Part shown: piece after piece, positions 35,999-47,954 of the stretch
Layout: every line of letters starts with the position of its first letter
How positions within the stretch are numbered: position 1 is the first letter of the stretch
Assembly (NCBI GenBank): GCA_015680905.1
Contig: CM027384.1
Coordinates: forward strand, 64,921,001-64,985,000
DNA length: 64,000 nt
Source of the DNA: Coptis chinensis
Lineage: Eukaryota; Streptophyta; Magnoliopsida; Ranunculales; Ranunculaceae
Reading direction: 5' to 3'
Notes under the pieces: model-generated
Database searches by the model: none
What the model saw: the letters and a program-made list of their open reading frames with translations, nothing else
Told to the model about the DNA's origin: nothing
Made by a program: the position numbers and the translations under genes

Positions 35999-37066
35999 CT
36001 ATAAAAGGGAAACCAACTCTTGTTGTTTTACGCTCGAAAGTTCAACAGAAATAAAAGTGGTTTCTTCTGCTGAATCTCCTACTTGTACTTCCAAAAGTCG
36101 ATCCACTGTCGGCGGCCCTTGCACATGAGCCTCAATATTATAGATGGAGGGCACGCCGCTTGGTAACTGTAACTTGGGCAGGGCACTTGCAAGGATCGTA
36201 TTACCTCGAACTTCAGATTTTTTATAGTCATCCATTGCTTTGTCATGACAGGAATAGGCAGATACCTGGTCACTACGAACCTTGCAAATATGCCCAGAGA
36301 ATGGGAACTTGACACACTGATGAAATGTGGAGACTACAGCCCCCATGGAATGTATCCAATCTCTGCCCAAAATTGCGTTATAGTGGGATCGACAGTCCAT
36401 CAATAAGAAATCGAGCTCAACTTCTTTGTTCATTAATTTGATTGGTAAGGTAATTCTTCCAACCGCTGAAGATGTTGTCCCATCAAAACCGATGATAGGA
36501 TTGTCTTTGGCGATGATCATACCCTCGCGAAGTTGCATCTGAGAATAGCATCCACTGAAAATGGCCGAGGTGGCCCCCCCGTCGATCATTACCCGTTGAA
36601 CACGAGAAGCACCTATAGACACAGAAATTATAACTGCGTCATAGTGAGGGTGATATACACCAAGGAGATCATCATCAGTGAATTGGAGGGGCTCTTCTTC
36701 CGAAGTCTCAGTCTGGATTCCTTTGATAAAATCGACTTTGTTGATACGGTTAAATTCACCAACATAACTAACTTTCAAACGCTTTTGATTCTTACTCTGA
36801 CTTTTGGAAAGAGACTCAACATGAGAATGGGAAACATTAATGACATGCTCATAAGTTGCAGCAACTGCCTGTTGAGAGTTTTTAATAAGATATTCATTTA
36901 AAAGTCCTTTCTCCACTAATTTCTGAATCCGACCCCGGAGAGAGCGACAAAGTTCTGTCTCATGGCCATAGTCATTATGGAATTTACACCACAAAGCTTT
37001 GTCCCTTATCGCTTTGGTATCTTCTGAAAGTGGATAAGGCGGGGAAAGAAGATTCCCACTTTTCAA
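35999..37066 (-). pseudogene. Gypsy gag C-terminal zinc-finger and aspartic protease
   Basis: A 355-codon frame. Near its start CKFHNDYGHETELC forms a CCHC-like knuckle. The protease region carries VMIDGGATSAIFS with the active-site Asp (about 36570) and later AILGRDWIHSMGAV, as in plant Gypsy proteases. The frame is open but flanked by breaks, so it is a remnant of a longer gag-pol. Confidence 0.9.
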
Positions 37067-37070
37067 CTTC

Positions 37071-37748
37071 TCATATATAACAGATTCCCACTAATTTCAG
37101 GTAGAGTTTTTCCATCACGATTGAAATTGACTTGCTTCTGATTGTCATTCTTTCCATCGTTATGTTGTTGATCTGACTGTCCTTGCTTCGGCTTAAAATT
37201 CTTGCTGTCAGAAAAATCTTTGCTCCGAATATCTTTGTCCCTTGCTGCTTTCGCCGATAGGTTCTCCTCGATACGGAGATGTGTTGTTCAGCCCTAACAT
37301 ACAGATCGTATCGAGTTTTAGGGACATCTTTAATTAGAGAGTGGTAAAGATCCCTTACAATGAAGTTCGAACTTCTGTCACTTTCATAATATAATGCTTC
37401 TTTAAAGGCGAAAAGAAGCATCCCATCAGAAACTTCTGGAACATCTGCTGCTGCCTTTCAGAACCTAGTAACAAAAGTACGTAACTTCTCGTCACGTTGT
37501 TGCTTGATGTTCAGAAGTGAGTCGACATCCTTTGGCGTCTTGCAATTGTGGCGGAAACGATTAACAAACTGATTTTCTAGTTCATTGAATTGGTGAATTG
37601 ATCTTGAAGGCAACTCACTAAACCAAATAACGCTTTCTCCCTTTAGAGTCGATGGAAAGAGCTTACATATGAGCGGATCATCTCCACCCCATAACACCAA
37701 CTTATTTTTGAACGATAGAACATGCAAGCCAGGATCTCCTTCCGACTC
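37071..37748 (-). pseudogene. Gypsy gag, capsid part downstream of the solo LTR
   Basis: Minus-strand capsid sequence reads ESEGDPGLHVLSFKNKL, then KLFPSTLKGESVIWFSELPS, FNELENQFVNRF and LLNIKQQRDEKLRTFV, the usual retrotransposon gag block. It continues the frame that stops at 38857 (FKLYD) on the other side of the solo LTR; the 5-bp duplication ATCAT marks the join. Confidence 0.9.
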
Positions 37749-37769
37749 ATCATTGTTCTGGCCCCCACA

Positions 37770-38140
37770 AATGTGGCCCAATATAAGCCCAATTCAATAC
37801 AAGCCCATGCTCAGAGCCCAACTATAAACAAGCCCACGCTCAGAACCCAACTATAAACAAGCCCACGCTCAGAGCCCATGCTCAGAGCCCAACTATAAAC
37901 AAGCCCACGCTCAGAGCCCATGCTCAGAGCCCAACTATAAACAAGCCCATGCTCAGAGCCCAACTATAAACAAACCCACGCTCAGAGCCCAACTATAAAC
38001 AAGCCCACGCTTAGAGCCCAACTATAAACAAGCCCATGCTCAGAGCTTAACTATAAACAAGCCCACGCTCAGAGCCCAACTATAAACAAGCCCATGCTCA
38101 GAGCTTATCTATGAAAAAGCCCATGCTCAAAGCCTACATT
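37770..38140. repeat. Minisatellite: AAGCCCA(T/C)GCTCAGAGCCCAACTATAAAC
   Basis: About a dozen head-to-tail units of roughly 29 bases, with occasional shorter partial units, form a block within the solo LTR. Confidence 0.92.
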
Positions 38141-38149
38141 CCACGAGCT

Positions 38150-38632
38150 GACAGATGTCCCGCCAGTTCTCCACTTCATCCCACGAACGGTTCTCCCCCC
38201 GCCTCCTAAACTTCATCCCACGAAATGACGGTTCTCGCCGCCAGATTCTCCAACTTCATCCCACGAGCGATTCTCCTCCCCGGTTCTCCAACTTCATCCT
38301 ACGAAATGACGGATGTCCCCCCATTCTCGACTTCATCCTACGAAATGACAGATGTCCCGCGCCAGTTCTCAACTTTATCCCACGAGTTCAGTTCTCCCCC
38401 CAGTTCTCCAACTTCATCCCACGAGCTGACAGATGTCCCGCCAATTCTCCAACTTCATCCCACGAGCTGACAGTTCTCCCGCCAGTTCTCGACTTCATTC
38501 CACGAAATGGATGTCCCCCGGTTCTCCACTTCATCCCACGAAATGACAGTTATCCCCCAAACTCTCAACTTCATCCCATGATTGGGCCGGTTCTCCCGCC
38601 CGGTTCTCAACTTCATCCCACGATTGGAATAT
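38150..38632. repeat. Minisatellite: TTCTCCACTTCATCCCACGAAATGAC
   Basis: Roughly 14 imperfect units of 26-40 bases share the core CTTCATCCCACGA followed by a variable GATGTCCC/TTCTCCC spacer. The block gives a long proline-rich open frame on the plus strand (38155-38718) that is an artefact of the repeat. Confidence 0.9.
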
Positions 38633-38856
38633 TGGAGAACGAGGAAGTAACTATCACCAATGCTACCTATAAAATCCAACCTTCGTCATTTTTCCAGAAC
38701 TACGCAATTGAGACTTGATCCCAAGCAATATCTTTGGGTACGTAGGCAACTTCAAAACCGAAGTCCAGTCTCATCTTTCCCCAATCACCATCTCCAAAAA
38801 ACATTACTTCCAACCCTCAACTGGTGTGTTTTGGCAAATCTTGCTGAAACAATCAT

Positions 38857-40027
38857 AAAGTTTAAAATCGGGTTGTTTGAAGTCGGGATGGTGGTAAGCT
38901 TCTTGAATGTCGACCGAAAACTTATCAAGTACGCCATCATTGACTGTCAAGTTTTTCATTCTTACATTCCTTGACTCTCTATCATAAAGTTCTTTTGCAA
39001 TCAACTCTTCCAGCTGTTGTTCTGTTAGAGTTAAAGTATTGGCTCGAACAACTGGACGCCCCCGATCGTGCCCATGTGGAGAAGGATACCTTCCATTATC
39101 TCTTATTGGAGTTAGAGATCTTTGGCGGTATGCACGATCAGCTCCTACCGGTGATTGTCTTTGTCTATCCCTGTAACCAGCCTGTCTAGGCCGGTAGTCA
39201 CCCTTGGCCGGGTGGTCGGAATAATTATACCACTTCTCCATGTTTTGTTGCTCTTGTCTGGGATGCCTGCCTTCCCAGTCGTGTCGGACATATTTCGGAT
39301 GGCGGTCTTCCCTGAAACTGCTTCTCAGAGGTAAATCTTCCCTTTGAGATCGGACATGTCTAGGGTAGTAGTTATCCCCGCCAATCCGATTCTCCCCATA
39401 AAATGCGGGTAATAGGGTCATTACTCCTAGAAGCGTGCACTAGTTGATTGTGCTTGAGAAATAGCACGCGTTCTTTGAGGACGGCGAAGTGGATCGTCAA
39501 GACGGTCCCATACACTGGAATGGCCTGCATCCCTTCGTGGTCGCCTTGATGTTGTTGAATTTGCAACATCATCCACCGGCCTTTGCCTCTTTGCCAGCTT
39601 CCTTCTCAAGTTCCTGTTTAAATTTTTGACTCGTCGTAACTCCCGCTCAACCGTATTAGGGGTGAATTGGCAGTTACTATCACCTTTTCCGCTAGTTGGC
39701 GTGAGAGTAATGTCCACGTCCATATCCATGTCAACTGAAGGATCGACATGGACGGACGGCGGCGGACCGCATGGAGGACTACCGACTTGTCGATTTTCTT
39801 GTTGTAAAGCAACATTGTTAAGGGTGGCGGCACTTGTCTTGCGCCTTTTACGGAGGCGAGGCGGTGGCGGTTCTTATTTCTTCTGGATGTTGAGAATTGA
39901 TCCTACTATTAGGAGCAACTTGATTGTTCAACGGTTCATGCATCGGCCGATTTGAATTTCGAGGGTTGCGATTCTTGTTAGTAGGAGGAATATGTTGACT
40001 ATTTGGTCTGCTTCTCGTGCTTACCAT
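38857..40027 (-). pseudogene. Gypsy gag N-terminal part
   Basis: The minus-strand gag likely starts at 40027 (MVSTRSRPNSQHIPP), the common start of Tat gag proteins, and runs through charged Arg-rich sequence (ERELRRVKNLNRNLRRKL; several RQR/RDR blocks) to PDFKLYD at 38857, where the solo LTR interrupts it. Frame changes occur near 39840 and 39420. Confidence 0.85.
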
Positions 40028-40059
40028 CTTGATTGTTTCACGTGATAATGAATTCTCTG

Positions 40060-40077
40060 TCCCCACAGACGGCGCCA
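40060..40077 (-). other. Primer-binding site of the Gypsy element
   Basis: On the minus strand TGGCGCCGTCTGTGGGGA follows the 5' LTR after a short spacer. This is the binding-site form usual in Tat-lineage elements. Confidence 0.85.
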
Positions 40078-40081
40078 ATTA

Positions 40082-40556
40082 TGTTTTGGCAATAAACTGC
40101 TTCAACACAACGAGAGCAATGGTAAAGAACACACTAATAAACAGAGAAATTTGATGTTGGGGGAGATGAAACTGAACCAAATAATGGCTGCCTACGTACC
40201 CAAGATCTGTTCTCTAGGGATCAAGTTTCCACGTAGTTCCTTATGAAAAATAGTTTGATATTTATAGAGGTAGAGTAGAGAGTCCTTGTAGCTCAAGTAA
40301 TCTTGTATCTTGAGTAATTGTGATAGAGTATAACTGTCAACTGATAACTATCTCTTTGATAAGAAATGAATCTGGACATAAATCAACGTATATTAGTGGC
40401 AAGCCATGTGGCTAAGGTTCAGCCTTAGACACATGAGTTAATGGGCCTGTACATTGATCCATGATATTGCGAATTGGGCTTTATCCCTGTTGATTAAATG
40501 AATAAAATAGAGACCCCTACTAATGGACGTTTGCCACGTAGGTGGAGGTCGAAACA
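40082..40556 (-). repeat. 5' LTR of the Gypsy element
   Basis: Right copy of the 475-bp LTR, flanked on the right by the target duplication TATAC. Confidence 0.95.
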
Positions 40557-40561
40557 TATAC

Positions 40562-42469
40562 CAAAGATAAAAATAGACCTACACCATAAATGTGAAACTT
40601 GTGTAGAATCCAAGTTGACCAGATCATCCTTTCAGTCCATTGAAAGAAGTACTGAACCTCTGGACTTAATACACGCAGATATATGTGATCTTAAGTACGT
40701 GCAAACTAAAGGTGGTAAAAAGTATTTCATTACTTTTATTGACGATAGCACTAGATATAGTTATGTTTACTTGTTAAGAAGTAAAGATGAGGTAATTGAA
40801 GTGTTCAAACAATATAAAAATGAAGTTGAAAATGAACTAAGAAAAAAGATTAAGACTATAAGGAGTGATAAAGGAGGTGAATATGAATCATGCACCTTTT
40901 GAAGGTTTCTGTTATGAACATGAAATCATTCATCAAACTACGGCTCTTTATTCACCTCAATCAAACGGTATTACGGAACGCAAAAACCGAACTCTAAAAG
41001 AGATGATGAATGTTATGTTGTTAAATTCTGGTTTACCCTAGAATTTGTGGGGGGAAACTTTGCTTTCCGCCAATTATATTCTCAATAAGATTCCTAACAA
41101 GAAGACGCTTAAAGCACCATACGAATTGTGGAAAGGTCATCAGACTTTCTACGAATTCTTAAAAGTGTGGGGGTGTCTTGCTAAAGTGGAAGTCCCTAAA
41201 CCTAAGAAGGTGAAGATAAGACCCAAGACTATTGATTATGTATTCATTGGATATACAAACAATAGTAGTGCATATCATTTTCTGGTTCATAAATCAGATA
41301 TTCAAGATATACATGTTAATACAATTATTGAGTCAAGGAATGCTTCATTCTTTGAAAATACGTTTCCGTATAACATGTGTATAGAGCCAAGTTCGACAAA
41401 GAGAACTTTAGATGCTACAACTAGTAACCATCCTACACAAAGCGAAATTGAGGAGGAACCTAGATGAAGCAAAAGGTCAATGACGTCAACATCTTTTAGA
41501 CCTGATTTTCTAACATACTTGTTGGAAAATAATCCTCAAACGTTCAAGAAGGCAATGTCATCTCCAGACGCTACTTATTGGAAAGAAGCAATAAATAGCA
41601 AGATTGAATCCATAATGCAAAATCATACATGGGAATTGGTGGATTTACCACCAGGTTCCAAGACTTTGGGATATAAGTGGATATTCACAAAGAAATTTAA
41701 GACTGATGGATCAATCGACAAATATAAAGCTAAACTTGTGGTCAAAGGCTTTAGACAAAGGAAGGATTGGATTACTTTGACACTTATTCTCTAGTTACAA
41801 GAATAACTTCCATAAGGATGCTAATTGCAATAGCATCAATACATGGATTTGAGATACATCAAATGGATGTAAAGACGACATTCTTGAATAGTGAGTTAGA
41901 TGAAGAAATATACATGGAATAACCCGAAGGGTTTATTGCTCTTGGACAAGAAAGGAAAGTTTGCAAGCTTGTTAAATCCTTATATGGATTAAAGCAAACA
42001 CCTAAGCAATTGCATGAGAAATTTGATAATGCAATGTTGTCAAACGGTTTCAAAATAAACGAGTGTGACAAGTGTGTCTATGTCAAAAGCACTAAAAAAT
42101 GATGTGTCATTGTTTGTCTCTATGTAGACGATATGCTAATTTTGGGTAGTAATATGGATGTCATAAAATCTACCAAACAAATGTTGTCTAGTAAGTTTGA
42201 CATGAAAGATTTAGTTGTCGCTGATGTTATCCTAGGAATTAAGATTTCTAGGACATAGGATGGACTTGTTCTATCACAATCTCATTACATTGAGACGATT
42301 CTTGAAAAGTTCAAGAAATATAACATCATACCAAAAATGTCACTAGTTGACGTAAATCTTCATTTAGCCAAAAATATTAGAGATAACATATCTCAACTAG
42401 AGTACTCTCGTATACTTGGTAGTTTAATGTATGTCATGAACTGTATAAGGCCTGACATAGCATACTCTG
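40562..42469 (+). pseudogene. Copia element 2: integrase and reverse transcriptase part
   Basis: Reading resumes right after the Gypsy element with [17 protein letters not shown] (end of the integrase zinc-binding block), [10 protein letters not shown] and [12 protein letters not shown] (integrase core Asp residues), and PQSNGITERKNRTL (third motif) in the next frame. Reverse transcriptase follows: ALNEPQTF-like NPQTFKKAM, LGYKWIFTKKFKTDGSIDKY, MDVKTTFLNSEL, LYGLKQTPKQ and the catalytic CLYVDDMLILG (about 42117). Frameshifts lie near 40900 and 41775; stops near 41039, 41920 and 42101. The frame is cut in RPDIAYSV by the CACTA insertion at 42473 and resumes at 51392. Confidence 0.93.
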
Positions 42470-42489
42470 TGACACTACAAGAAAAATGA

Positions 42490-42625
42490 CTTTTGGCCAT
42501 AGGTACAGATCGATTAGCTTTAGCCACGGTTATAGGCTGTTACATAATACCCACGGGCTTTAGCCATGGCTAAAACTTTTGATAGGTGTGGCTAAATTTC
42601 TGTGTAGTTTGAGTTTAATTGGGTT
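42490..42625. repeat. Left subterminal repeats of the CACTA element
   Basis: Short repeated motifs such as TAGCCACGG, TAGCCATGG and the inverted GTGGCTAAA sit within 150 bases of the terminus, where transposase-binding repeats are normally found. Confidence 0.8.
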
Positions 42626-44266
42626 TTTGGCCACAGTCATGTTTCTATCTCTATTAACCGTTGATATAGACCTGTGTATTTCTTATCCGTTGATGTAATG
42701 AAAATTAGATGGAGCGCAAAATGAACCAGCCCAAAAATTCTACCTAATGTAAACCGCCCAACAAATACTCTCTGTCTCGGTTTCCTTCCCCTCTCCTCTC
42801 TCACGCAGTGACACAGACACGCCACCCCCCTCTCTCTCAGGTAACCCTTTCTCTATTTTTTTTTTCTTCTACTAATCTCACTTCGAACATCTCTAAATTG
42901 TTATCTTTTATAGAAACACTTCATCTTTAATCACTAGGTAATTGTTTTTCGTCTTTCCCCTCATGTCTCTCTATCCCATCTCACAATTCTTTCTTTTTAA
43001 GAGTTAGTGTTTACCAATTTCGATAAAAATGTAGTGTTTGTAAGGTTTGTTTTGTTAAAATTTAGTTTAAATGAAATAATATTACTCATGGTTTATGATA
43101 TTTGTTGTGAACAGGTCCGGATTATTGTTTTTTTTCATTTACATCAAGGTGAGTTTTTCTCCCATCTCTGGTTTGGTGTTAACTTGAAATGAGTTTTTTC
43201 TAAAAAAGTTGAAATTTGTTTTGTTTTACTTCTCTTGGTTATAGATACTGTTAGTACCGATTCTATCACCAAATGGGGTTGTGTTATTGTTATATGTTTG
43301 TCCTAATTCTAAGTTAAAATGGGTTTGTGTTGGTCGTTTGTGTTTTTTAAGTATAGCTAAGTTCAATAAAATCACATTTGTTTGGTATATGACTTACTAG
43401 ATGATAGATATTTGCTACTTGTTGACGTGATGTACTTGCATTATGTTCTCTATTTATTATATCTGTCTGCCTAAGGTGTAGTTCAGAATGTTAATTGTAG
43501 TAAGTTGTAATATTGATTAGCTAAGTGTTGGGCATTTTTATGGAATTCAAATCAATGTTTTGTAAGGTCAAATATACCTATTTGTTATTCATTTTAGAAG
43601 AAATAATTTAATATATTTAATATTTTATTATATTGTAAGTGAGAGTGTCTCACATACAAATTCATCATGATTCTAAGCACCCTAAAAATCCATTTGTCGA
43701 TACCAAGATTAGTAACTTGGGTGCTATTGTTGTTATTGATACTTCTTCTAAACCAAAGCCTAGTGTTCGCGGTAGTCTCAAGAAGTAATCGTTTTAATAT
43801 CGAGTCTATTGTTGAAGTGTGTGGTAGTTGGTAGAAGTGAGTAGGAGAGCCCTTACTTGCTTCTTTTTATTTTTATGCTCTTACTCTATATTATACTGAA
43901 TGCAAGTTAAGATATTGCTATTGGGTTAACTCAAATATGCTGCTAATGTGGGCGGTATAATTATATTTCTTCTAGATAATATCCTACTTGGTTGCATATG
44001 ATATCATCTTTGTTGTTATTGTTATTTATCTAGTTTCAATTTATTTTTTTAAGTGAGAATGTAGTTTGTTTTTTTTCGTATGCATGCCTCAATCGATCCA
44101 TTTTTTTGTGTGCTTCCAATGTATTTAAATTTATGGGTGCAACTAGGTTAGATTGATTGTTGGATGTAGTACTTGTGCTATTTTAGTCTCTCCCCAGCGT
44201 GGAGTTCGTTATTTACTTATGTGGTGGTCTATTATGTGTATGGTTTACCTGCCATTGTATTTTCAG
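42626..44266. other. CACTA internal DNA, no recognised gene
   Basis: T-rich sequence with possible splice-like tracts. A short coding-like run near 43640-43790 (NPFVDTKISNLGAIVVIDTSS) is not recognised and could be another captured exon. Confidence 0.4.
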
Positions 44267-45401
44267 CTAAGCAGTTAAAATCGGATTTAATCGGCAATTA
44301 ATCGGTGAGTAATCGTATATCGGGACTGGAGCGAGATGTTTTCGACTGATTTATTGTTTAGTACTCAGTTAGCGATATATTCGGTCGTATCGACCGATAA
44401 CACTGATTTATCGGGCCAACTGAGAATAAAACAGCGTCGATATTATCTGAACCCAACTTGATTACTTGAATTAGAGAAAAAAAAAAAAAAAAAAAAAAAA
44501 AAACCCCCACAAACTCACGAAGTAGTGAAGTACTGATTATTGAACACTTCCAATTCCAGAGCTTGTCTTCATCTCCTCAGTCCTCTCTCCCCTCTTCAAC
44601 TATGAAGTGATCAAGTAAACATGTATTATTTTTTGTCCTTCTTTATTCTTTGACTCTTTGTTTCCTCTTTTCCTTTCTCCCTTATTTTCTTTTGTCTTTT
44701 CCATTGTTGTTTGTTTGTTGTAGGGTAGTGTTGTTTGTTTGTAGGGTAGATATTATTATATTTTGATGGTCATGTGCTATGCATACTCTGCTGCACCTTA
44801 CAGTAGAGGTGTGAAACCAAAGCTTAAATCGGAGAAGAAGAACGAATAATTAATTTAAACCTAAACAATAAGGGGCGACCATTAAAAGAACACAATTGGA
44901 ATATAATGCTTGTTGCTCGGATGTGTGGGGGCAATGGTAATGCAATAATCTCGTCCAGTTTGATGAATTATATCGATGTTCATTTGGTACTCCATCTTTT
45001 GCTCCTGTAGATTGGAATGCATTTAGTTGGTCTTCTGGGAGGACCATGTGCAAAAGTGCAGAACTATTGGAGTTGTTACCAAACTACTGATAACCAATAT
45101 ATTGCTTTGTAGTAGTATTTCCAGCATAGCTACTTGTATTTGTAATGACTAATGAACTTAGACTTAAAGTCGTTAAACTCTTCTACCATATAAAAAAAAA
45201 AAAAAAAAACTTGTGTTTTATTAAAATGTTTCTTACTTATTGGACCTAATATTGTTGTTTATATTCTATATTTCAAAGGTATAATTGGAATTTTGTATAT
45301 AATATTATATATCGATCCAACCGATTAAATCACCGATTAACCGATTAATCGCATATCGCTCCTAGACCAATTACTAGTGAAAACCGATTTTAACTGCTTA
45401 G
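44267..45401. mobile_element. hAT-type non-autonomous element nested in the CACTA element
   Basis: Exact inverted ends CTAAGCAGTTAAAATCGG and CCGATTTTAACTGCTTAG are flanked by the exact 8-bp duplication ATTTTCAG (44259-44266 and 45402-45409). The 1,135-bp interior includes an A run of about 27 bases near 44477-44503 and CCGATTAA words near both ends but no transposase. Confidence 0.92.
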
Positions 45402-45439
45402 ATTTTCAGCTCTAACTATTTTTGATATATTCGTATTGC

Positions 45440-47690
45440 AAGAACTACAATATGGAGGGGTTTGGGGTGATAGATAAAAGTTAGATTGATCTACCAAAAG
45501 AGGACGATCGTTTTATTCATGGTGTTAATCAATTTGTACAATTTACAAGGGATAATTATCACCACAAGGATGTGATCCCATGTCCATGCGATAACTGTAG
45601 AAATAGGGGTCGAGCACTAACCCATGAGGTGGTCACATTGCATTGTTACCAAAAAGGCTTCTACAAACAATATACATTTTGGAGAATGCATGGAGAAACA
45701 AGTCAGCCACCAAGTGTGGCATTTGAAAGAGGTGGAAGGTCAAATTCCACTAATTTTAAGGTGGGAGGGGACTTCCCCTTTTTTTAGGAGAATGTTGCAT
45801 TCAGTACCGTCGTAGAAAAACTTGACGGTGATAACTTAGATGTTGTTATTGAACAATGTTCAACAGATGGTGCTTGAGGAATAGTTGAGGAAGATCCTAT
45901 AGTTGAGGAAAAACCTGACACAATTGAGTCCAATAATTTTCGTGAGGCTTTGAGTCCCTTATATCCTGATTGTGAGGACTTTACAGTTTTGAAATTTGTT
46001 ATCAAGTTGTTTCGGTTAAAGGTTACACATGGGTGGACAGACAAGATTTTTATGGGACTCCTCGAATTACTTCGTGTGGCTTTTCCATGTGACAACAAGA
46101 CTCCGGAGAATACTTATAATGCATAAAAATTAATAAAAGAGTTGGGCCTTAAATATGAGAAAATTGATGCTTGCTCGAATGATTGCATGCTATTTTGGAG
46201 AGATGATGATTGGAGGGATACTTGTACTACATGTGGAGCGTCGAGGTACAAATATGCTGATATCGAACAAAGGAAGAAACATATTAGGATTCTAGCAAAG
46301 ATACTTCGATACTTTCCAATTACGGAGAGGTTAAAGAGGTTGTATAGTGTACCATGGGTGGCAAAGGAGATGTGTTGGCACTCGAAAAATCGATTGAAAG
46401 GTGGAGAGATGGGGCATCCAGTTGACTCATCTAATTGGAAATTAATTGATCGGAAGTATAAGGACTTTTTACCTGAAGCTCGTAATGTTTGATTAGGACT
46501 ACCAACAGATGGTTTCAATCCTTTTAGAACTTGTGGCACATTATACAGCTCTTGGCCTGTAATGTGTGTTACCTATAACCTTTCTCCGTGGCTTTGCATG
46601 AAACCCAAATTTACCATGCTCTCTTTACTCATCAAAGGCCCACGACAACCAGGAAAGGATATCGACATATATTTTCATCCTCTTGTTCGTGAATTGCAAT
46701 CTTTGTGGAATACCAGGGTGAATGTGAAGGACTTAAACAGAGGCAAGATGCTCAATATGCGCACAGTTTTGTTATGGACTATCCATGACTTTCCTGCGTT
46801 AGGTAACATATCTGGTTGTAGAACCCATGGAAAATATGTTTGTCCCATTTATGGTCCAAATACCTCCTCATTGAGACTCCAACATGGCCAGAAATTTGCT
46901 TGCATGGATAGTAGACGATTCTTGCCCTCGTCGGATGCTAGTAGGATGGACACTAGACCAAGTACCTTTAACAAGACTGAAGAGCTTAGAGAACAGCCTT
47001 TGAGATTGACCGGACTGCAAGTTGAACAAATGACATAGAATCTGAAAGTGCAATGGGGTAAGGGCAAAGAGAAGAAAAGGGGGAATGGAAAAAGGAAAAA
47101 AAAAGGGAAGGGCGGTAGAAAACAAAATGAGGACAACGGGGATGGGACATGCTTTTTTAAATAGTCGATATTATTTAGGTTTCCATATTGGGCAGAGCTT
47201 CTTATCCGTCATAACTTGGACGCTATGCACATTGAAAAAAATGTTTGTGAACTCCTGATTGCTATGATGTTGAACACAAAAGGAAAAACAAAAGATAACG
47301 CCAATGCACGCAAAGATTTGCAACTTCTTGGGATTAAAAGGAAGTATTGGTTGAGTGATCAAAATGGTAAGAAGGTTATGAAGCTTGGGGTGTTTTGGCT
47401 TCGAGTGGAGGAGAAAAATTGTTCCTTATGAGCTTAAGAGATCTCAAAGTACCCGTTGGGTTTAGTGGTAACTGGAAGAATATTGTCCAAGGCGGTGCGA
47501 AGGATTTGAGTGGAATGAAGTCTCATGATTATCACATTTTGATGCAACATTTGCTTCCAATGCTGATCCAACATGCATATCGAGATAGGAAGGAAGTCCG
47601 ACATGTGATCTTGAGTATTTGCACATTTGTTTGTGCGTTATGTTCTAGGAGACTTAATGTTGACACTTTACATGCACTTGAGAGGGGTAT
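45440..47690 (+). pseudogene. CACTA transposase (TnpD/transposase-21 type) remnant
   Basis: The N-terminal transposase-associated domain reads IDLPKEDDRFIHGVNQFV and IPCPCDNCRNRG...HCYQKGFYKQYTFWRMHGE (about 45485-45700). Downstream are ISKLLKELGLKYEKIDACSNDCMLFW-like sequence (46130-46200), TCGASRYKY, RYFPITERLKRLYS, GHPVDSSNWKLIDRKY, FNPFRT-CGT-YSSWPV, the CGGCRTHGK-like GCRTHGKYVCP (about 46813) and LIRHNLDAMHIEKNVCELL (47200-47260). It then reaches a C-terminal block GGAKDLSGMKSHDYHILMQH (about 47490-47545). Stops (for example TAG at 45482) and shifts break it. The frame stops near 47690, where captured sequence replaces the rest. Confidence 0.92.
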
Positions 47691-47954
47691 CATTTTGTTT
47701 TTATTCAATGTAATACTTGTCTTATTTTGCTAATAACATTGTATTGAATGTTTGCTTTCTCTATTTTGGTAACCCATTTTTAACTCCACCAATGCAAGTA
47801 AACTTTACGTTTGCATTTGCATTGTCGGTCCCAAGCTCGGAAAAAGGAGGAGGGAGAAGTGGTGTATAATATGTTTTTCTTTGTATTTAATTTTGTTTAT
47901 TTTTCTCTGGGCTGTAGGGAAGAGCTACCAAGAGGTACAAGGGCAACCAATATA

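Larger units (their letters stand above)
37754..38851 (-). mobile_element. Solo LTR (1.1 kb) inside Gypsy gag
   Basis: The insert has TG...CA ends on either strand (TGTTCTGG...GCTGAAACA on the plus strand) and an exact 5-bp duplication ATCAT (37749-37753 and 38852-38856), but no internal retrotransposon genes. On the minus strand it begins TGTTTCAGC and contains GTTGCCTACGTACCC and GGGATCAAGT, words also found in the host Gypsy LTR, so it derives from a related Tat-type family. Most of its length is two minisatellites. Confidence 0.88.
27556..40556 (-). mobile_element. Gypsy (Tat lineage) LTR retrotransposon, 13 kb
   Basis: Two 475-bp LTRs (27556-28030 and 40082-40556), about 97% alike by eye, begin TGTTT and end GAAACA. 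An exact TSD TATAC lies at 27551-27555 and 40557-40561. The element runs on the minus strand: primer-binding site next to the right LTR, polypurine tract next to the left LTR. Order on the minus strand is gag, zinc-finger/protease, reverse transcriptase, RNase H, integrase, then about 5 kb with an antisense ORF before the 3' LTR. The size, the binding site and the long 3' region with an antisense gene fit the Tat group (Ogre/Retand/RIRE2-like). Coding regions are broken. Confidence 0.95.

Noticed and set aside
37770..38632. CRISPR-like array of repeats
   Set aside because: The units are contiguous tandem repeats without unique spacers, in a plant nuclear retrotransposon LTR.
38155..38718. 187-codon proline-rich plus-strand frame
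   Set aside because: It is produced by a minisatellite whose unit happens to stay open, inside a solo LTR.
44477..44503. Long A run as the tail of a processed pseudogene or LINE
   Set aside because: No coding or LINE sequence precedes it; it is internal to a hAT element with exact termini.
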